Positions 1 to 11,517 of a stretch of 64,000 bases of DNA are shown piece after piece (position 1 is the stretch's first letter; each line of letters starts with the position of its first letter). Below the pieces are notes generated by a model. The model did no database searches and was not told the origin of the DNA. It was given only the letters and a program-made list of their open reading frames with translations. This DNA comes from Ricinus communis (taxonomy: Eukaryota; Streptophyta; Magnoliopsida; Malpighiales; Euphorbiaceae), in NCBI RefSeq assembly GCF_019578655.1, contig NC_063257.1:12524001-12588000 (forward strand), written 5' to 3'. Both the position numbers and the translations under genes were made by a program.

Positions 1-492
1 TTGACTCTGGCGGAGGCTACATTGCAGCTTGGCCATCAACTATGAGTCTTTTATATTGGAATGCTAGGAAGCTTGGAACCTTCGAGCATTCAATAATTTG
101 ATGCGTTTAGTTCGCTAAAAAGATCATGATATTTTATTTTTTTGCGAAACAAAGTTAAATAATATTGATTATTCCCGTTCCAAATTTTCTTTAGGTTTTT
201 TGATGTTCTCAGTGATAGAGTGGTGTGGGTGCTAAAGGTGGTTTATTATTGCTTTGGAAAAATCCATTTGCTATCCCTATTAAATCTTACTCGATGGATC
301 ATATTGATTATCTCATTGATCACAGTGGTAAACTTTGGCATTTTGTAAGAATCTATGGACATAGTGTGCCAGCTTCTAAGGTCTCAAACTTGGTCGTTGA
401 TTAGGCAATTATATTCTATGTTTGAGTTTGCAGATCTTCCTTGGTGATTAAGCGGTGATTTTAATGAGGTTTTACTGGATAGTGAAAAGATT

Positions 493-2253
493 TGTAATGA
501 CCCGGAACCAAATTACATGAAATATTATCCGCTTTGGCCCCCCACTGACCTCACAATTTTGTCCCTTTGACGGATTCGAGAATTTTCCAAAAGGTCCCCC
601 ATCCTGGAATTTCTCGGAACCAAGAGCACGTTTAACTTTGGAGTTCCTACAACTCCACGGCCAAACAACCAAAAAGCGCCTCATGTGATTAGTTTCAACT
701 CTCTACATATATATTATCAACCATTCCCCGCCCCATTTCAATGTGCAATTCGATTCATTCATGTACCCCCATACCTCAAAGTGCTGACATCCTAGAAGCC
801 TGCCAGAAGCCGCTCCTTGTCTAGGCATCCTATCTTTTCTTTGCCTCGACAATCACTTCCCGCCCTCATTGGACCGCTCTCTAGGCCAGGTTGTCACATG
901 CCCACCAGCTTCTGCCTGGTTCGTCCTCGAACCATACATCTACTAGAGGGGTCCTGCTCTTATACCATTTATAACGACCTGAAACCACATCACATGAGAT
1001 ATTGTCCGCTTTGGCCCCTACTGGCCTCATGGTTTTATCCCTTTGGCGGGTTCGAGAACTTCCCAGGAGGTCTCCCATCCTGGAATTTCTCTGAACTAAA
1101 CACGTTTAATTTTGGAGTTCCTACAACTCCACGGCTAAACAGCCAAAAGGCGTCTTATATAATTAGTTCCAACTCTTTACATATATGTTATCAACCATTC
1201 CCCACCCCATTTCGATGTGCAATTCTATTCATTCATGTACCCTCGTACCTTAGAGTGTTGTCATCCTAGAAGCCTGCCAAAAGCTGCTCCTTGTCCAGGC
1301 ATTCTATCTTTTATTTGCCTCGGCGATCACTTCCCACCCTCGTCGGACCGCTCTCTAGGCCAGGCTCTGATACCATTTGTAACGACTCAGAACCACATCA
1401 CATGAGATATTGGCTGCTTAGCCCTCACTAGCCTCACGGTTTTGTCCCTTTGGCGGGTTCAAGAACTTCCCAAGAGGTCCCCCATCTTGGAATTTCTCTG
1501 AACCAAGCATGTTTAACTTTAGGGTTCCTACAATTCCACAGCCAAACAACTAAAAGGCATCTCAGGTGATTAGTCTCAACTCTTTACATATATGTTATCA
1601 ACCATTCCCCACCCCATTTCGATGTGCAATTCGATTCATTCATGTACTCTCGTACCTTAGAGTGCTGTCATCCTGGAAGCTTGTCAGAAGCCGCTCCTTA
1701 TCCAGGCATCCTATCTTTTCTTTGCCTCGACAATCACTTTCCGCCCTCGTCGAAACGCTCTCTAGGCCAGGCTATCACATGCCCACCAACTACCACCTGG
1801 TTCGTCCTCGAACCACACATCTACTAGAGGAGTCCTGCTCTGATACCATTTGCAACAATCCGAAACCAAATCACATGAGATATTGTTCGCTTTGGCCCCC
1901 ACTAGCCTCACGATTTTGTCCCTTTGGCGGGTTCGAGAACTTCCCAAGAGGTCCTCCGTCCTGGAATTTCTCTGAACCAAGCACGTTTAACTTTGGAGTT
2001 CTTACAACTCCACGGCTAAACAACCAATAGGCGCCTCATGTGATTAGTTCAAACTCTTTACATATATGTTATCAACCATTCTCCGCCCCATTTCGACGTG
2101 CAATTCGATTCATTCATGTACCCCCTTACCTCAGAGTGTTGCTATCCTAGAAGCCTGCCAGAAGCCGCTTCTTATCCAGGCATCCTATCTTTTCTTTGCC
2201 TCGGCGATCACTTCCCGCCCTCGTCAGACCGCTCTCTAGGCCAGGCTGTCACA
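493..2253 (-). mobile_element. Composite Cassandra TRIM array (four LTRs, 5S rRNA-derived)
   Basis: Four copies of an approximately 400-bp LTR: 493-898, 970-1366, 1378-1779 and 1851-2253. The first/second and third/fourth pairs are separated by 71-bp internal regions (899-969, 1780-1850). On the minus strand each LTR starts TGTGACAGCC-like and ends CGTTACA-like. It is followed after two bases by TGGTATCAGAGC, the primer-binding site complementary to initiator methionine tRNA. Each LTR holds a 5S rRNA-like segment in sense with the element. Between the second and third LTRs almost all internal sequence is gone and the second LTR lost its terminal bases, with a GCT microhomology at the junction. 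The insertion splits the LINE endonuclease. I found no matching target duplication at the outer ends (AGATT against AGTGG), so the array may have arisen by unequal recombination. It encodes no protein. Confidence 0.88.
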
Positions 2254-3433
2254 AGTGGTGGCAGACCTCGTGCTTTATCTTAGAAGACAGGGTTCGACAA
2301 AGTTATGGATAGCTGTGGGTTGATTAGTTTAGATGCTAAGGGACATCGTTGTACCTGGATGAATAAGCATGCTTCTGGTGATCTAATCCTATGTCGGTTG
2401 GACCGGTTCATTGCTTCTGCTTAATGGTTGGAGTGTTTCCCTATGGCTTCTACCTCAAATTTATCTTTTCATGGATCTAATCATCGGGTTATTGAAATGC
2501 TCTTACATGCCTCAGTGCCAAATCCTATTCATTCGGTTAATGGATAGAAAAAAAATCCTACTTCTATTTTGAATGATTTTGGGTGCAAGACGCTGAATGC
2601 CAAAATGTGATTGAGGAAGGTTGGATGTCTGCCTTGCACTGGCGATATGGATCGATTTCTCCAAAATTGACAAATGCACTTCTTTGTTGTCTAGTTGGAG
2701 TTGGGTCAAGTATAAGAAATTGCCATATGAAATCTCTACATTACAAGTTGATATTGAGAGCTTAAAAAATAATGGTTGTAGTGTCGGTGATCTTGAATGG
2801 TGCAAACACTTGGAAGCTCAATTAGAGAAAATGCTAGCCAGTGAGGAGATTTGCTGGAAACAACGAAGTCTTGTGGCTTAGATGTCTCATGGAGATAACA
2901 ATTTGTTGTTCCATTAGGTGGCTTCTCACCGAACAAAAAATAATTTTATTCGAGGCTTTTTTAATGTTGATGGCATTTAGTGTTCTCAAAGAGGGGAAAT
3001 TGGTGCCAATTATGCTAGAATATTTTTCAGACATCTTCGAGTCGGTATGTGCTTTGCAGGATTCTATTGAGGTTACTAATGCTATAAACAACTATCTTAC
3101 TGCTCGTTTTTCTCTTAAAGAAGTGTAGAAAGGCGTTGTTTGATATGCGCCCTAATAAGGCACCTGGGTCTGATGGGATGCTAACCCTTTTTCTCCAGAA
3201 GTATTGGCAGACTTAGTGTGAACGTTACTAAGGACGATTTGGATGTTTTCAATGGTGGTAAGGAGCTAGGTGATTAGAATACTACTTTAGTGTCTCTTAT
3301 CCCTAAGCTCAAGGACCCTAGTTCTATGCGGGATTACAAACTAAAAAGTTTGTGTAATGTCCGTTATAAAATTATTTCCAGAGTCATTACTAATCATTTC
3401 AGGGGTGTTTTGAATCAGGTGATCGATGAAGCC

Positions 3434-4301
3434 TATAACGACTCGGAACCAGATCACATGAGATATTTTTCACTTTGGCCCTCATGCTTTTGTCCTTTTG
3501 GCGGGTTCGAAAACTTCCCAAGAGGTCCCCCATCCTAAAATTTCTTTGAACCAAGCACGTTTAACTTTGGAGTTCCTACAACTCTACGATCAAACAACCA
3601 AAAGACACCTCATGTGATTAGTTCCAACTCTTTATATATATGTTATCAACCATTCCCGACCCTATTTCGATGTGCAATTCGATTCATTCATGTACCCCCA
3701 TACCTCAGAGTGTTGCCATCCTAAAAGTCTGCCATAAGCCGCTTCTTGTCTAGGCATTCTATCTATTCCTTGCCCCGGCGTTCATTTCCCGCCCTCGTCG
3801 GACCACTCTCTAGGTCAGGCTGTCACATGCCCATCAGCATCCGCCTGGTTCGTCCTCGAACCACAAATCTACTAGAGGGGTCGTGCTCTGATACCATTTA
3901 TAAAAACTCGGAACCAGATCATATGAGATATTGTCCGCTTTGGCCCCTCACTAGGCTCACAGTTTTGTCCATTTGGCGGGTTCGAGAACTTCCCAAGAGG
4001 TCCCCCATCTTGAAATTTCTCTGAACTAAGCACGTTTAACTTTGGAGTTCCTACAACTCCACAGCCAAACAACTAAAAAGGGCATCATGTGATTAGTTCC
4101 AATTCTTTACATATATGTTACAACCATTCCCCACCCTATTTCGATGTGCAATTCGATTCATTCATGTACCCCCGTACCTCAGAGTGCTGTCATCCTAGAA
4201 GCCTGCCAGAAGCCGCTCCTTGTGCAGGCATCCTATCTTTTCTTTGCCCCGGTGTTCATTTCCCGCCCTCGTCGGACCGCTCTCTAGGTCAGGCTGTCAC
4301 A
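3434..4301 (-). mobile_element. Complete Cassandra TRIM retrotransposon with 5-bp target duplication
   Basis: Two LTRs (3434-3827 and 3899-4301) flank a 71-bp internal region (3828-3898) that carries the minus-strand primer-binding site TGGTATCAGAGC. The element is flanked by the direct repeat AAGCC (3429-3433 and 4302-4306), a 5-bp target duplication expected of LTR-retrotransposon integration. It sits inside the reverse transcriptase of the LINE: removing the element and one AAGCC restores the conserved block around QSAFVPGR. It is non-autonomous with no coding capacity, so it must have relied on enzymes from another LTR element. The 5S rRNA-like part of each LTR is described separately. 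Confidence 0.93.
3490..3590 (-). other. 5S rRNA-like segment in a Cassandra LTR (representative of six copies)
   Basis: Read on the minus strand, this part of the LTR resembles the 3' two thirds of plant 5S rRNA. It has an AACTCCAAAGTTAAACGTGC stretch matching box A (plant 5S has GAAGTTAAGCGTGC). An AGGATGGGGGACC-like stretch matches the intermediate element, and CCTCTTGGGAAGTTCTCG matches box C (plant 5S has CCTCCTGGGAAGTCCTCG). Equivalent segments lie near 550-650, 1030-1135, 1440-1540, 1910-2010, 3490-3590 and 3965-4065. It is a captured, diverged domain and not a functional rRNA gene. Whether it still recruits RNA polymerase III is unknown. Confidence 0.85.
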
Positions 4302-6897
4302 AAGCCCAAAGTGCTTTTGTTCCTGGTCGTCAAATAATAGACAGTGTTATCTTGGGTTTTGAGAACATTCAATGGCTTTAAAATCATAGGCAAGAGAAAC
4401 ATGACTTTTTATCTCTGATGCTGAATATGAGTAAAGCTTATGATAAAGTAGAATGGAATTTTCCATACCAAGTGATGCAAAAAATGGATTTTAATGATAC
4501 CTGGATTAATATAATTTATAGATGCATTTCCTCTATTATATATTCTTTCCAAGTCAATGAAATTGCAGAAGGTAACTTGATCCCTTCTAGAGGGCTTTGT
4601 CAAGGTGATCCTTTATCACCATACTTATTTATGCTTTGTGGTTTAAGGACTTTCCTATCTTATTCATTCAGCAGTGAATTCCGGCCAATTACATGGTATT
4701 CGGGTAGCTAGGAATGCCCTTGTTATATCTTATTTATTTTTTGTTGATGACAGTTTAATATTTTGCAGAGCTTTTGTTTGGGAGTGTTCTTGCTTATAGA
4801 ATGTTCTCTCCACTTATGAGGCTACTTCAAGTCAAGTTGTGAATTATGATAAATCTACTCTATCTTTTAGCCCGAGTATGAATGTTATGGTAATTGAGGC
4901 CATTCGCTCGCTTTTTGGAATTTAGTAGTGAGTGGTCATAGAGTCTATTTGGGCTTACCTACTTTCTCTCTTAGAAATAAAAGGGTTCAATTTGGGTATT
5001 TAGAGTTAAGGCCATGAAGCATATTCTAAGCTCGAATTTCAAATTATTATCTATGGGAGAGAAGGATTGTTTGATTAATTCAGTTATCCAATCTATTTCA
5101 TCATATGCCATGTCTTATTTTAAGATACCTTCTTCTGTACTTAGAGAGATTGAAAAATCATGTGCAAATTTTTAATGGGGTATGGAGGATGTGCATAATA
5201 AATTGCAGTTGAAATCCTAGGAGGAGTTATGTAAACCGAAATATTTAGAGGGTACAAGCTTTAGAAATTTGAGGATTTTCAACCAATCTATGGTGGGGAA
5301 GCAATCTTGGTGCGTCCTGTCTAATACAGATTCTTTAGTGTCTCGGTTTCTCAAAGCCTGGTATTACCCTAATAGCTAATTTATATGTGCTTCCTTGGGA
5401 TCTAATGCTTATTTTTGGAGAAGTATTTTATGGGGAAGGGCTCTTGTAGCTAGAGGAATTTGGTGGAGGGTTGGCAATTGGGAGTGATGTATATGTTTAT
5501 GGTGATAATTGGATTGATAGACCTTTTACTTTTAAAGTTTTGCCTCCTCCTTTATTTTTACACTCTCAAGTTTCTTGTTTACTGCTGGCTAATGGCGATT
5601 GGAATGAGACATTAATTAGGAGTCAAAGTGGAAGATATTCTCAGTATGCCTTGACCTTGTTTAAGCAAGTTGACATAATTTTTTATCCTTTTGATTGTAA
5701 AGGTGATTATACGGTTAAAAGTGGTTATCACACTGGTCTTTCTTACTCTTTTACAAGTGCTTCCTCTCATTCCTCGGTAATGCCTAGATGGTGGAAATTT
5801 CTCTAGAGCATTACTCTTCCTCTAAAGGTAAAAATTTTCATGTAGAGATTATGTCGAGATCTTATCCCATGTGGTATTACTCTATTTCAGCATCATGTTC
5901 TTTGTGAAACTAAGTGTCTAAGATGTGGTTTTGGTTTTGAGACTTCTTTACATGTTATGTTTTATTGCCTCGACTCTAGTAAAATTTGGAAGCATAAAAT
6001 TTTCTTCAATCTCATTCGTGAATTCAAATCTGATTCAATTTTAGAGCTCTATCTGGCCATTAAATTAAAGGTAGAGAAAGATGAGTTCACAATTTTCTAT
6101 CTTTGTTGTTGGATGGCACGGTTTAGTAGGAATCAACGTGTGCATGGGGTGTTAGCTTCATTCTTAAAGTAGTGTTTGCTAAGTCTGTCTCATGGCATGA
6201 AGAGTTTACTTAGGCTCTTGACTGTATAACTGTCTCGGAAGCGGAGGTACCAAGGCTCTAGATGGTCTCACCAGCTTAGGATATTGAAAACTCAATGTTG
6301 ATGGTGCGTATAAGACAAGATGGAGTTGTACAAGTATTAGTATCGTTTTGCGTGACTGTAAGGGACGGTGTGAGGCTGCTTTGGCATCCAATACTCAGTC
6401 TTGCTCTTCTCCAATAATTGTTGAGCTGTGTGCAGTTCGAGGAGGTTTATCTTTTGCAGTGGAGTGTGGTATTTCTAGAGTAGTTGTTGAGTCAGATTTT
6501 ATGGAAGCAATTAACTTGAGATGAGGTTATGCTTTTTCTTCTGGTCTTGGTGGTTTTATTGAGGTTATTTGGTTTCTTGCTACCTTTTGTAGGGTTACTT
6601 CTTTTATTCCATTCCTAGAAAGGCTAATAAGGTTTTTGACTGTCTAGCAAAGTCAGGGTTATCAAATGGTTTTTTTTTTCAGGTGTGGATGAAGGATGAG
6701 GTCCCTGGTTGGCTTCATCACCTCTTATTTTCCAATTTGGTTTAATGTTGTTGCTTGGAATGAGCTCCATTTGTATCTAAGGTGCACTCTTTTTTTTTTT
6801 TCTTATGGAGTTTTTTTCCAATTGGGTTTTACTCTTTAAGGTTTTTAATGAGGCCCCTATTTTCTTAAGCAATAATACAACTTTCTTTCAAAAAAAG

Positions 6898-8415
6898 AAA
6901 ACTAAATTAGGCAATGGATATTATGAGAAATCATAGTATTGAAATCAAACTCCACCATTTCAGCCTCAACCAATGTCATAATATGAAACAACTTAGTTGA
7001 TGGATACTCTAGAGAAATTAGGTGTTGATATTCGGTCGTTATCTCTCCAGCTTATTCAAAACCGTACCCAAATTGGATTGATAAGCTCTTCTAACTCCCA
7101 AGGAATTACAAAATTTAAAAATTTACATTATTCTCTAGTAGGGAAGACATCGAATCTAGTATGGAGGATGTAGCAAAATTCTTTGTTTAATCTAGAAAAA
7201 GTAGAACTTATGTTTTCTTTAAGGCTAAGACTATTAAGAAGTTTATTAACCAAAGTTTCTTTTACCTGGTATACACATCTGTCACCTAATTCTATCATCA
7301 GTTAGAAGAAAATAGAGGAGAAATTGCACGAAGAATTTTTACATAGCACCTTGAGATGTTACCTTAGCCGATTTGGCAGGAATCGCCCTAGTAAACCGAT
7401 CGAAAAATACATTGGAAATTTCAGAAAGTTGAGAACTAGATGAAAAATATATATTTCTAAAACAAACTCTATTCCTTTAGTTGTGAAATAATTTCAATTT
7501 GCTTTAATATTATGTTTGGTTGAAATCCATAAAAGAGTTCATTTCATTGGAGAAAAAGACATGAAAGAGAAAATAAAATAGAAATGATAAAGTTGAAAGA
7601 TATATTCTAGTGCTATATAATGTATTGACTTACAATGTGAAATTCATTTGGAAACTCTATAATGTATTGACTTATAATGTGGAATTCATTTGGAAACTCT
7701 ATCTTTTTTTTTAGAATTTAGTTTATAACTATAACCAATTCCACACAAGTTTAATTATATAGAATAGTAAATTAATATTCACTCCATTAAAGTATACAAA
7801 TTCTAAATTCATAAATAAATTGTAAGATTTTATGAATTTTAACGAAAGACTAGTGTAAAATAACTTTCAAAAGACACAATAATAAATATAGTAACTGGAT
7901 ATGAAGGATTGTTGAAAGAGAAAGAGCATAAGAGCATACCATCAAGGGAGACATATTTACAAAGATAAAGCATATGTCTAAATAATGTTGTGCTTTTACC
8001 TTTTTCAATCTCCACTAAAACAACACTGTTTGGAGATGTGGTCAGTCTCTTGCTCTTAGTTATATAGTAATAATAATGCATAGAAATTAAACAAATTTAT
8101 CATTATATTGTTGAAAACAATTATAAAGTTCATTCAGAGATGGAAGCTAGACAATAATTTTTGTAATACTCTTTTTTTTTTTAAATGAAATTTAACTAAA
8201 AACATTTAAATTATTTGTGAAATTATAAGAATAATTTTATATTTCTAATACATACCTACTTATAAAATGGTTGTAATATCATACTAAAAGAATAAATTCA
8301 CTTAATAATTTATGATATTAATAAATTTTAAAAATATTTTTATCAACTATAAATTAAAAGACCAAAATCCTTCTCAGAACGAGGAACTTGCTGGTAGTTA
8401 GAGTATTGTAAAGCA
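6898..8415. other. AT-rich intergenic stretch with a 42-bp tandem duplication
   Basis: No gene recognised. About 6900-7440 may hold weak retroelement debris but no clear domain can be read. A two-copy tandem duplication with a period of 42 bp lies at about 7616-7702 (unit beginning GTATTGACTTACAATGTG). The rest is AT-rich sequence. Confidence 0.5.
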
Positions 8416-8516
8416 ACAAAATAAATACAGAATAATACAATAAAACTTATCTCTCTAATTAAATATATATATATTAGAGAGATAAGCTTTATTGTATTAT
8501 TCTATATTTATTTTGT
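8416..8516. repeat. Near-perfect long inverted repeat (hairpin, ~44-bp arms)
   Basis: The left arm starts ACAAAATAAATACAGAATAA and the right arm is its reverse complement with about two mismatches. A short AT loop separates them, so the 101-bp segment can fold end to end. The likely source is a small palindromic MITE; a small-RNA precursor is another possibility. No target duplication could be fixed because the flanks are AT-rich. Confidence 0.75.
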
Positions 8517-8824
8517 ATATATATATTATTTGTAATCAATAAGTTAGATGAATAACAATTAAAATTATATATTATTTTATTCACAAAAGATTCTCAATTA
8601 AGCTAAGTTTGTTTGGGAGGCTAACTCATAATGCTTAATATAATTTAACAAGATAAATAGTATCACAATTAAAATTGAAATTTTAAAAAAGAATAATGAA
8701 TACTAACAAATACATTATTGCAATGTTTGCATAAGGAATTTTATAACCACCAGCAGTATCAACGTATCCTCACATCCAACAAATATCCCAACTACTAGCC
8801 CTAAGCTACCAACAATACAATATA
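8517..8824. other. AT-rich intergenic sequence, nothing recognised
   Basis: No reading frame, RNA gene or repeat family was recognised between the hairpin and the SINE. Confidence 0.5.
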
Positions 8825-8993
8825 TTTTTTTATTCATAAGAGGCCCAATGGACTGTAAGCTACACAATAAGAAATAGTTATTCATTTACACTCACCATAA
8901 AGACGAAATTTAACCTAGTAAAGAGGTGGGGATTTAAACTCAAGACCTCCACCTCCAAAAAGCAATCGCTCTTGCTAATTGAGCTAGGCTTCC
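8825..8993 (-). mobile_element. tRNA-derived SINE
   Basis: On the minus strand the sequence begins GGAAGCCTAGCTCAATTAGC. It has a box A-like TAGCTCAATTAGCAAGAGCG and, about 35 bases later, a box B-like GGTCTTGAGTTTAAATCCCC, the split RNA polymerase III promoter spacing of a tRNA-derived SINE head. A roughly 100-bp non-tRNA body follows, ending in an A/T-rich tail (ATGAATAAAAAAATAT at 8825-8840 on the complement). It is not an intact tRNA gene because the cloverleaf is broken. Target duplications are not clear. Confidence 0.65.
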
Positions 8994-10991
8994 AATGTTA
9001 TACAACATTAAACCCAAAAGCATAAAAAAGATATCCGAGCAATTTTAGATGTATTAATCTTTTAATGACGTTATTATTTAATTATAAATATATAGTATTT
9101 TAAAATATCATTACATCGGTGGAATGATTTTAGACTAACAATAAATATTATAATAGATTAATTAGAATATCAAATTGAGTTGATAAATTTGAGATAAGAT
9201 TCAATATTCTTTACTTGAGTAAATATTTAGTATAATCTCAATTAAAACACAAACTCAAAACCCTTAAGTTACTTTTTTTCCCTTCAAAATTATGGTATGT
9301 GGGATTATGAAAAATGAGAAATATAATAAATTCTTACTAGGTTAGAGTCTCTTATAAAATTCTTTTTATGTATTATATAGATTTACTGTAATAAAATTCT
9401 TTTATCATCGTCTTAATACTAAAAGTGTTTATAATACTAAATCTTAAATAAGTAATATTTGTGCAAAATAGAGGTGAGTAAAAGAACTAGTTTTATTTAA
9501 ATAATAAAAAAAAAAAGAAGAGAAAGAGTCATTCTCCTTATATAAGTTGAAATTAGTTTCAATTCAAAATAGAGTGTCAAACTTATGATAAATAATTATA
9601 ATATATCTATATAATTTTTAATATCCTCATCACTTTAATGAAATTCCAAGTAAGCCTTTATATATCTTTTACATTTATACTACCATAGTATGTATAAATA
9701 TGATTTTTTTCTTGAGAAAATGAATAAATATGTTGTTTCATATTTTATTTGCGGGATCAATTTTCACTTTCTATTTTTGGAAGTATTTTTGTTGGTTGGA
9801 AGAAAATGGAATCTATCTTTTCAACAATATTAATTGCAATTTTACACTTACAATTTTAGCGAGAAGGAAAGTGCATACCTCAATTTGATTAAAATTTTAA
9901 ATTCGAGTTATTTTCTTTTGATTTTTGTCACTAAAAAAAATCGAGGTGTCTATTTAGAATAATTTATAACGTGCATGCATGCTTATATTTATTTTGCTAT
10001 TAATATCATATGAACATGTATTTATATTCAAAGATTTAATATGAACTTATAGATAATACTCTTGTTGAAAACTTTACATGAATATTTTTTTTTATTGTTT
10101 TATTATTTATTTCGCATTTTAGTTGCCATTTTCTCTTCTTCTGCCCGAATAAAATAATTTTTTTTTCTATTCTTTCTCCTTATTAACTAATTTTTATTGA
10201 TAATTTCCTATTCCTTCCACATCATGTTGTACATATTTTTCTTATGGCTTTATTCCCTGGAATTGATTCCTGTAAAAGTATATTTATATTCATGCCATTT
10301 TATCTTCCCCTTTCTTTGAGAAGGCATATATATGCATATGATAACAATTTGATCTCCATGAGCCAAGACTTGCTTCAAATATACATTTTAATTTTGCACT
10401 AATAGTCTCTTACCGCGGGCCATGGACTATATAATATTAGGAATAGCAACTTGTAAAATATTTATTAAATATGAAATATCTGAATTTAAACCCGTTTAAT
10501 ATATGAGTATGTAAATTTATTTCAATTTATTTAAAAATTTGATTTTATTGTTCATTTTAATTTCAAATCCAATTATTATTCTGCATATTACTTAAACCTA
10601 TCCAAGTCCAATATTATTTTAAATTTATAAATATATTTTATGATTATTAACTAAAGTAATGAGCATTATACTCGCTAACAATTTACTTATATAAACAAAA
10701 ATTTAGATAACAAGATATCTAACTTAACAAACTCAAATACTGTATAAATATTATTGAAGTTAAAAATAACAATTAAATTAATAAAATAATTTATCACAAT
10801 GGAATAAAAATGCTAATTAAACAAATAGAAAAATTAATAAAATATAGATCAATCATATACAAATTAAAAATACAAATAAAAAATGTAATACTAAATAAGT
10901 ATCTACTATTTGCGAATATAAAATTTGAATTTTATTTGAATCTGTTATGAGTATCAAAAATTAAATCCGAATTTATTATAAATCCAATTAT
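8994..10991. other. AT-rich intergenic stretch, no gene seen
   Basis: About 2 kb of AT-rich sequence without a supportable reading frame, RNA gene or clear repeat boundaries. Poly-A/T runs and short palindromes are common. Confidence 0.5.
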
Positions 10992-11400
10992 TAGGAGTGA
11001 ACATTTGGTGGTTCGGTTCAAAAATTGAATCGAACCAACTCTACTGGATAAACTGAATCATTTTTGAAAATGAGACAAATTTAAATATAAATTGAATCGA
11101 ACCGAATTTAGAAATATATTGAACCGACTCATTATGTAGATATAAACTGCACCAAACCAAATAGGAGAAGAATCACAATAACCAAACTAAATAAACTAAA
11201 CCGAGTTTAAAATCACTTTAAAAAATTAAATTTTATAATAAAAATAATAATAGTAAAAAGTAAAAAAAAAAATTGAATATTTCGATTAATTCTGATTTTC
11301 TTCTATAAAATCGAACCTAATCGATATATTTTGATTTGTAAAAGACCTAATAAATAAATTAAATTTATAAAAAAAGAATTAACCGAACCGAAGACGGTTG
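10992..11400. repeat. Possible MITE or LTR remnant with GGTTCGGTTC-type ends
   Basis: The block has GGTTCGGTTCAAA at the left (about 11010) and AACCGAACCGAAG at the right (about 11382-11394), in inverted orientation. Several further GAATCGAACC-like copies lie between them. Such GGTTCGGTT-rich blocks are common plant dispersed repeats. The boundaries and superfamily are uncertain. Confidence 0.35.
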
Positions 11401-11517
11401 TCAGACTTTTGCTCGCCCTTCAAATGTTACAAGTAATAATATTAATAACATTCAAACATTTGAAACATCACATTCCAATAATTGTTTTTACAACATTTTT
11501 GTTTGGCCTTGAAAATA

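Larger units (their letters stand above)
42..6897 (+). mobile_element. Decayed L1-type LINE ORF2 (endonuclease, reverse transcriptase, RNase H), interrupted by two Cassandra insertions
   Basis: Non-LTR retrotransposon remnant read in shifting frames with many stops. It opens with an endonuclease start of the MSLLYWNARKLG type at 42. A GDFNEV endonuclease motif lies at about 457-480, and CGL..DAKGHRCTWMN and a RLDRF motif at about 2310-2405. Reverse transcriptase motifs follow: an LIPKLKDP-like block near 3297, QSAFVPGRQI split by an insertion (resumes at 4302), SKAYDKVEW near 4430, GLCQGDPLSPYLF near 4590 and FVDD near 4740. A zinc-knuckle zf-RVT region (5840-6000) and an RNase H domain with NVDGA (about 6290-6660) come next. 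The 3' end has an A-rich tail near 6878-6897. The RNase H domain is typical of plant L1-type LINEs. The 5' UTR and ORF1 lie outside the window or are lost. Cassandra elements occupy 493-2253 and 3434-4301. Non-functional. Confidence 0.9.

Noticed and set aside
817..1269. 150- and 154-codon open frames inside the 5S-bearing LTRs (also 1566-2030)
   Set aside because: They lie fully inside non-coding Cassandra LTRs; similar frames appear only because the LTR copies resemble each other.
3490..3590. Functional 5S rRNA gene
   Set aside because: Only part of 5S is present, it is diverged, and it sits in every LTR copy in sense with the retroelement.
493..4301. Retrozyme (hammerhead ribozyme element) as explanation for the ~400-bp repeats
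   Set aside because: No CTGATGA...GAAA hammerhead core was found, whereas 5S boxes and the Cassandra-type LTR layout are clear.
8920..8993. tRNA gene on the minus strand
   Set aside because: The head resembles a tRNA but the anticodon arm and acceptor pairing cannot be formed, and a SINE body follows.
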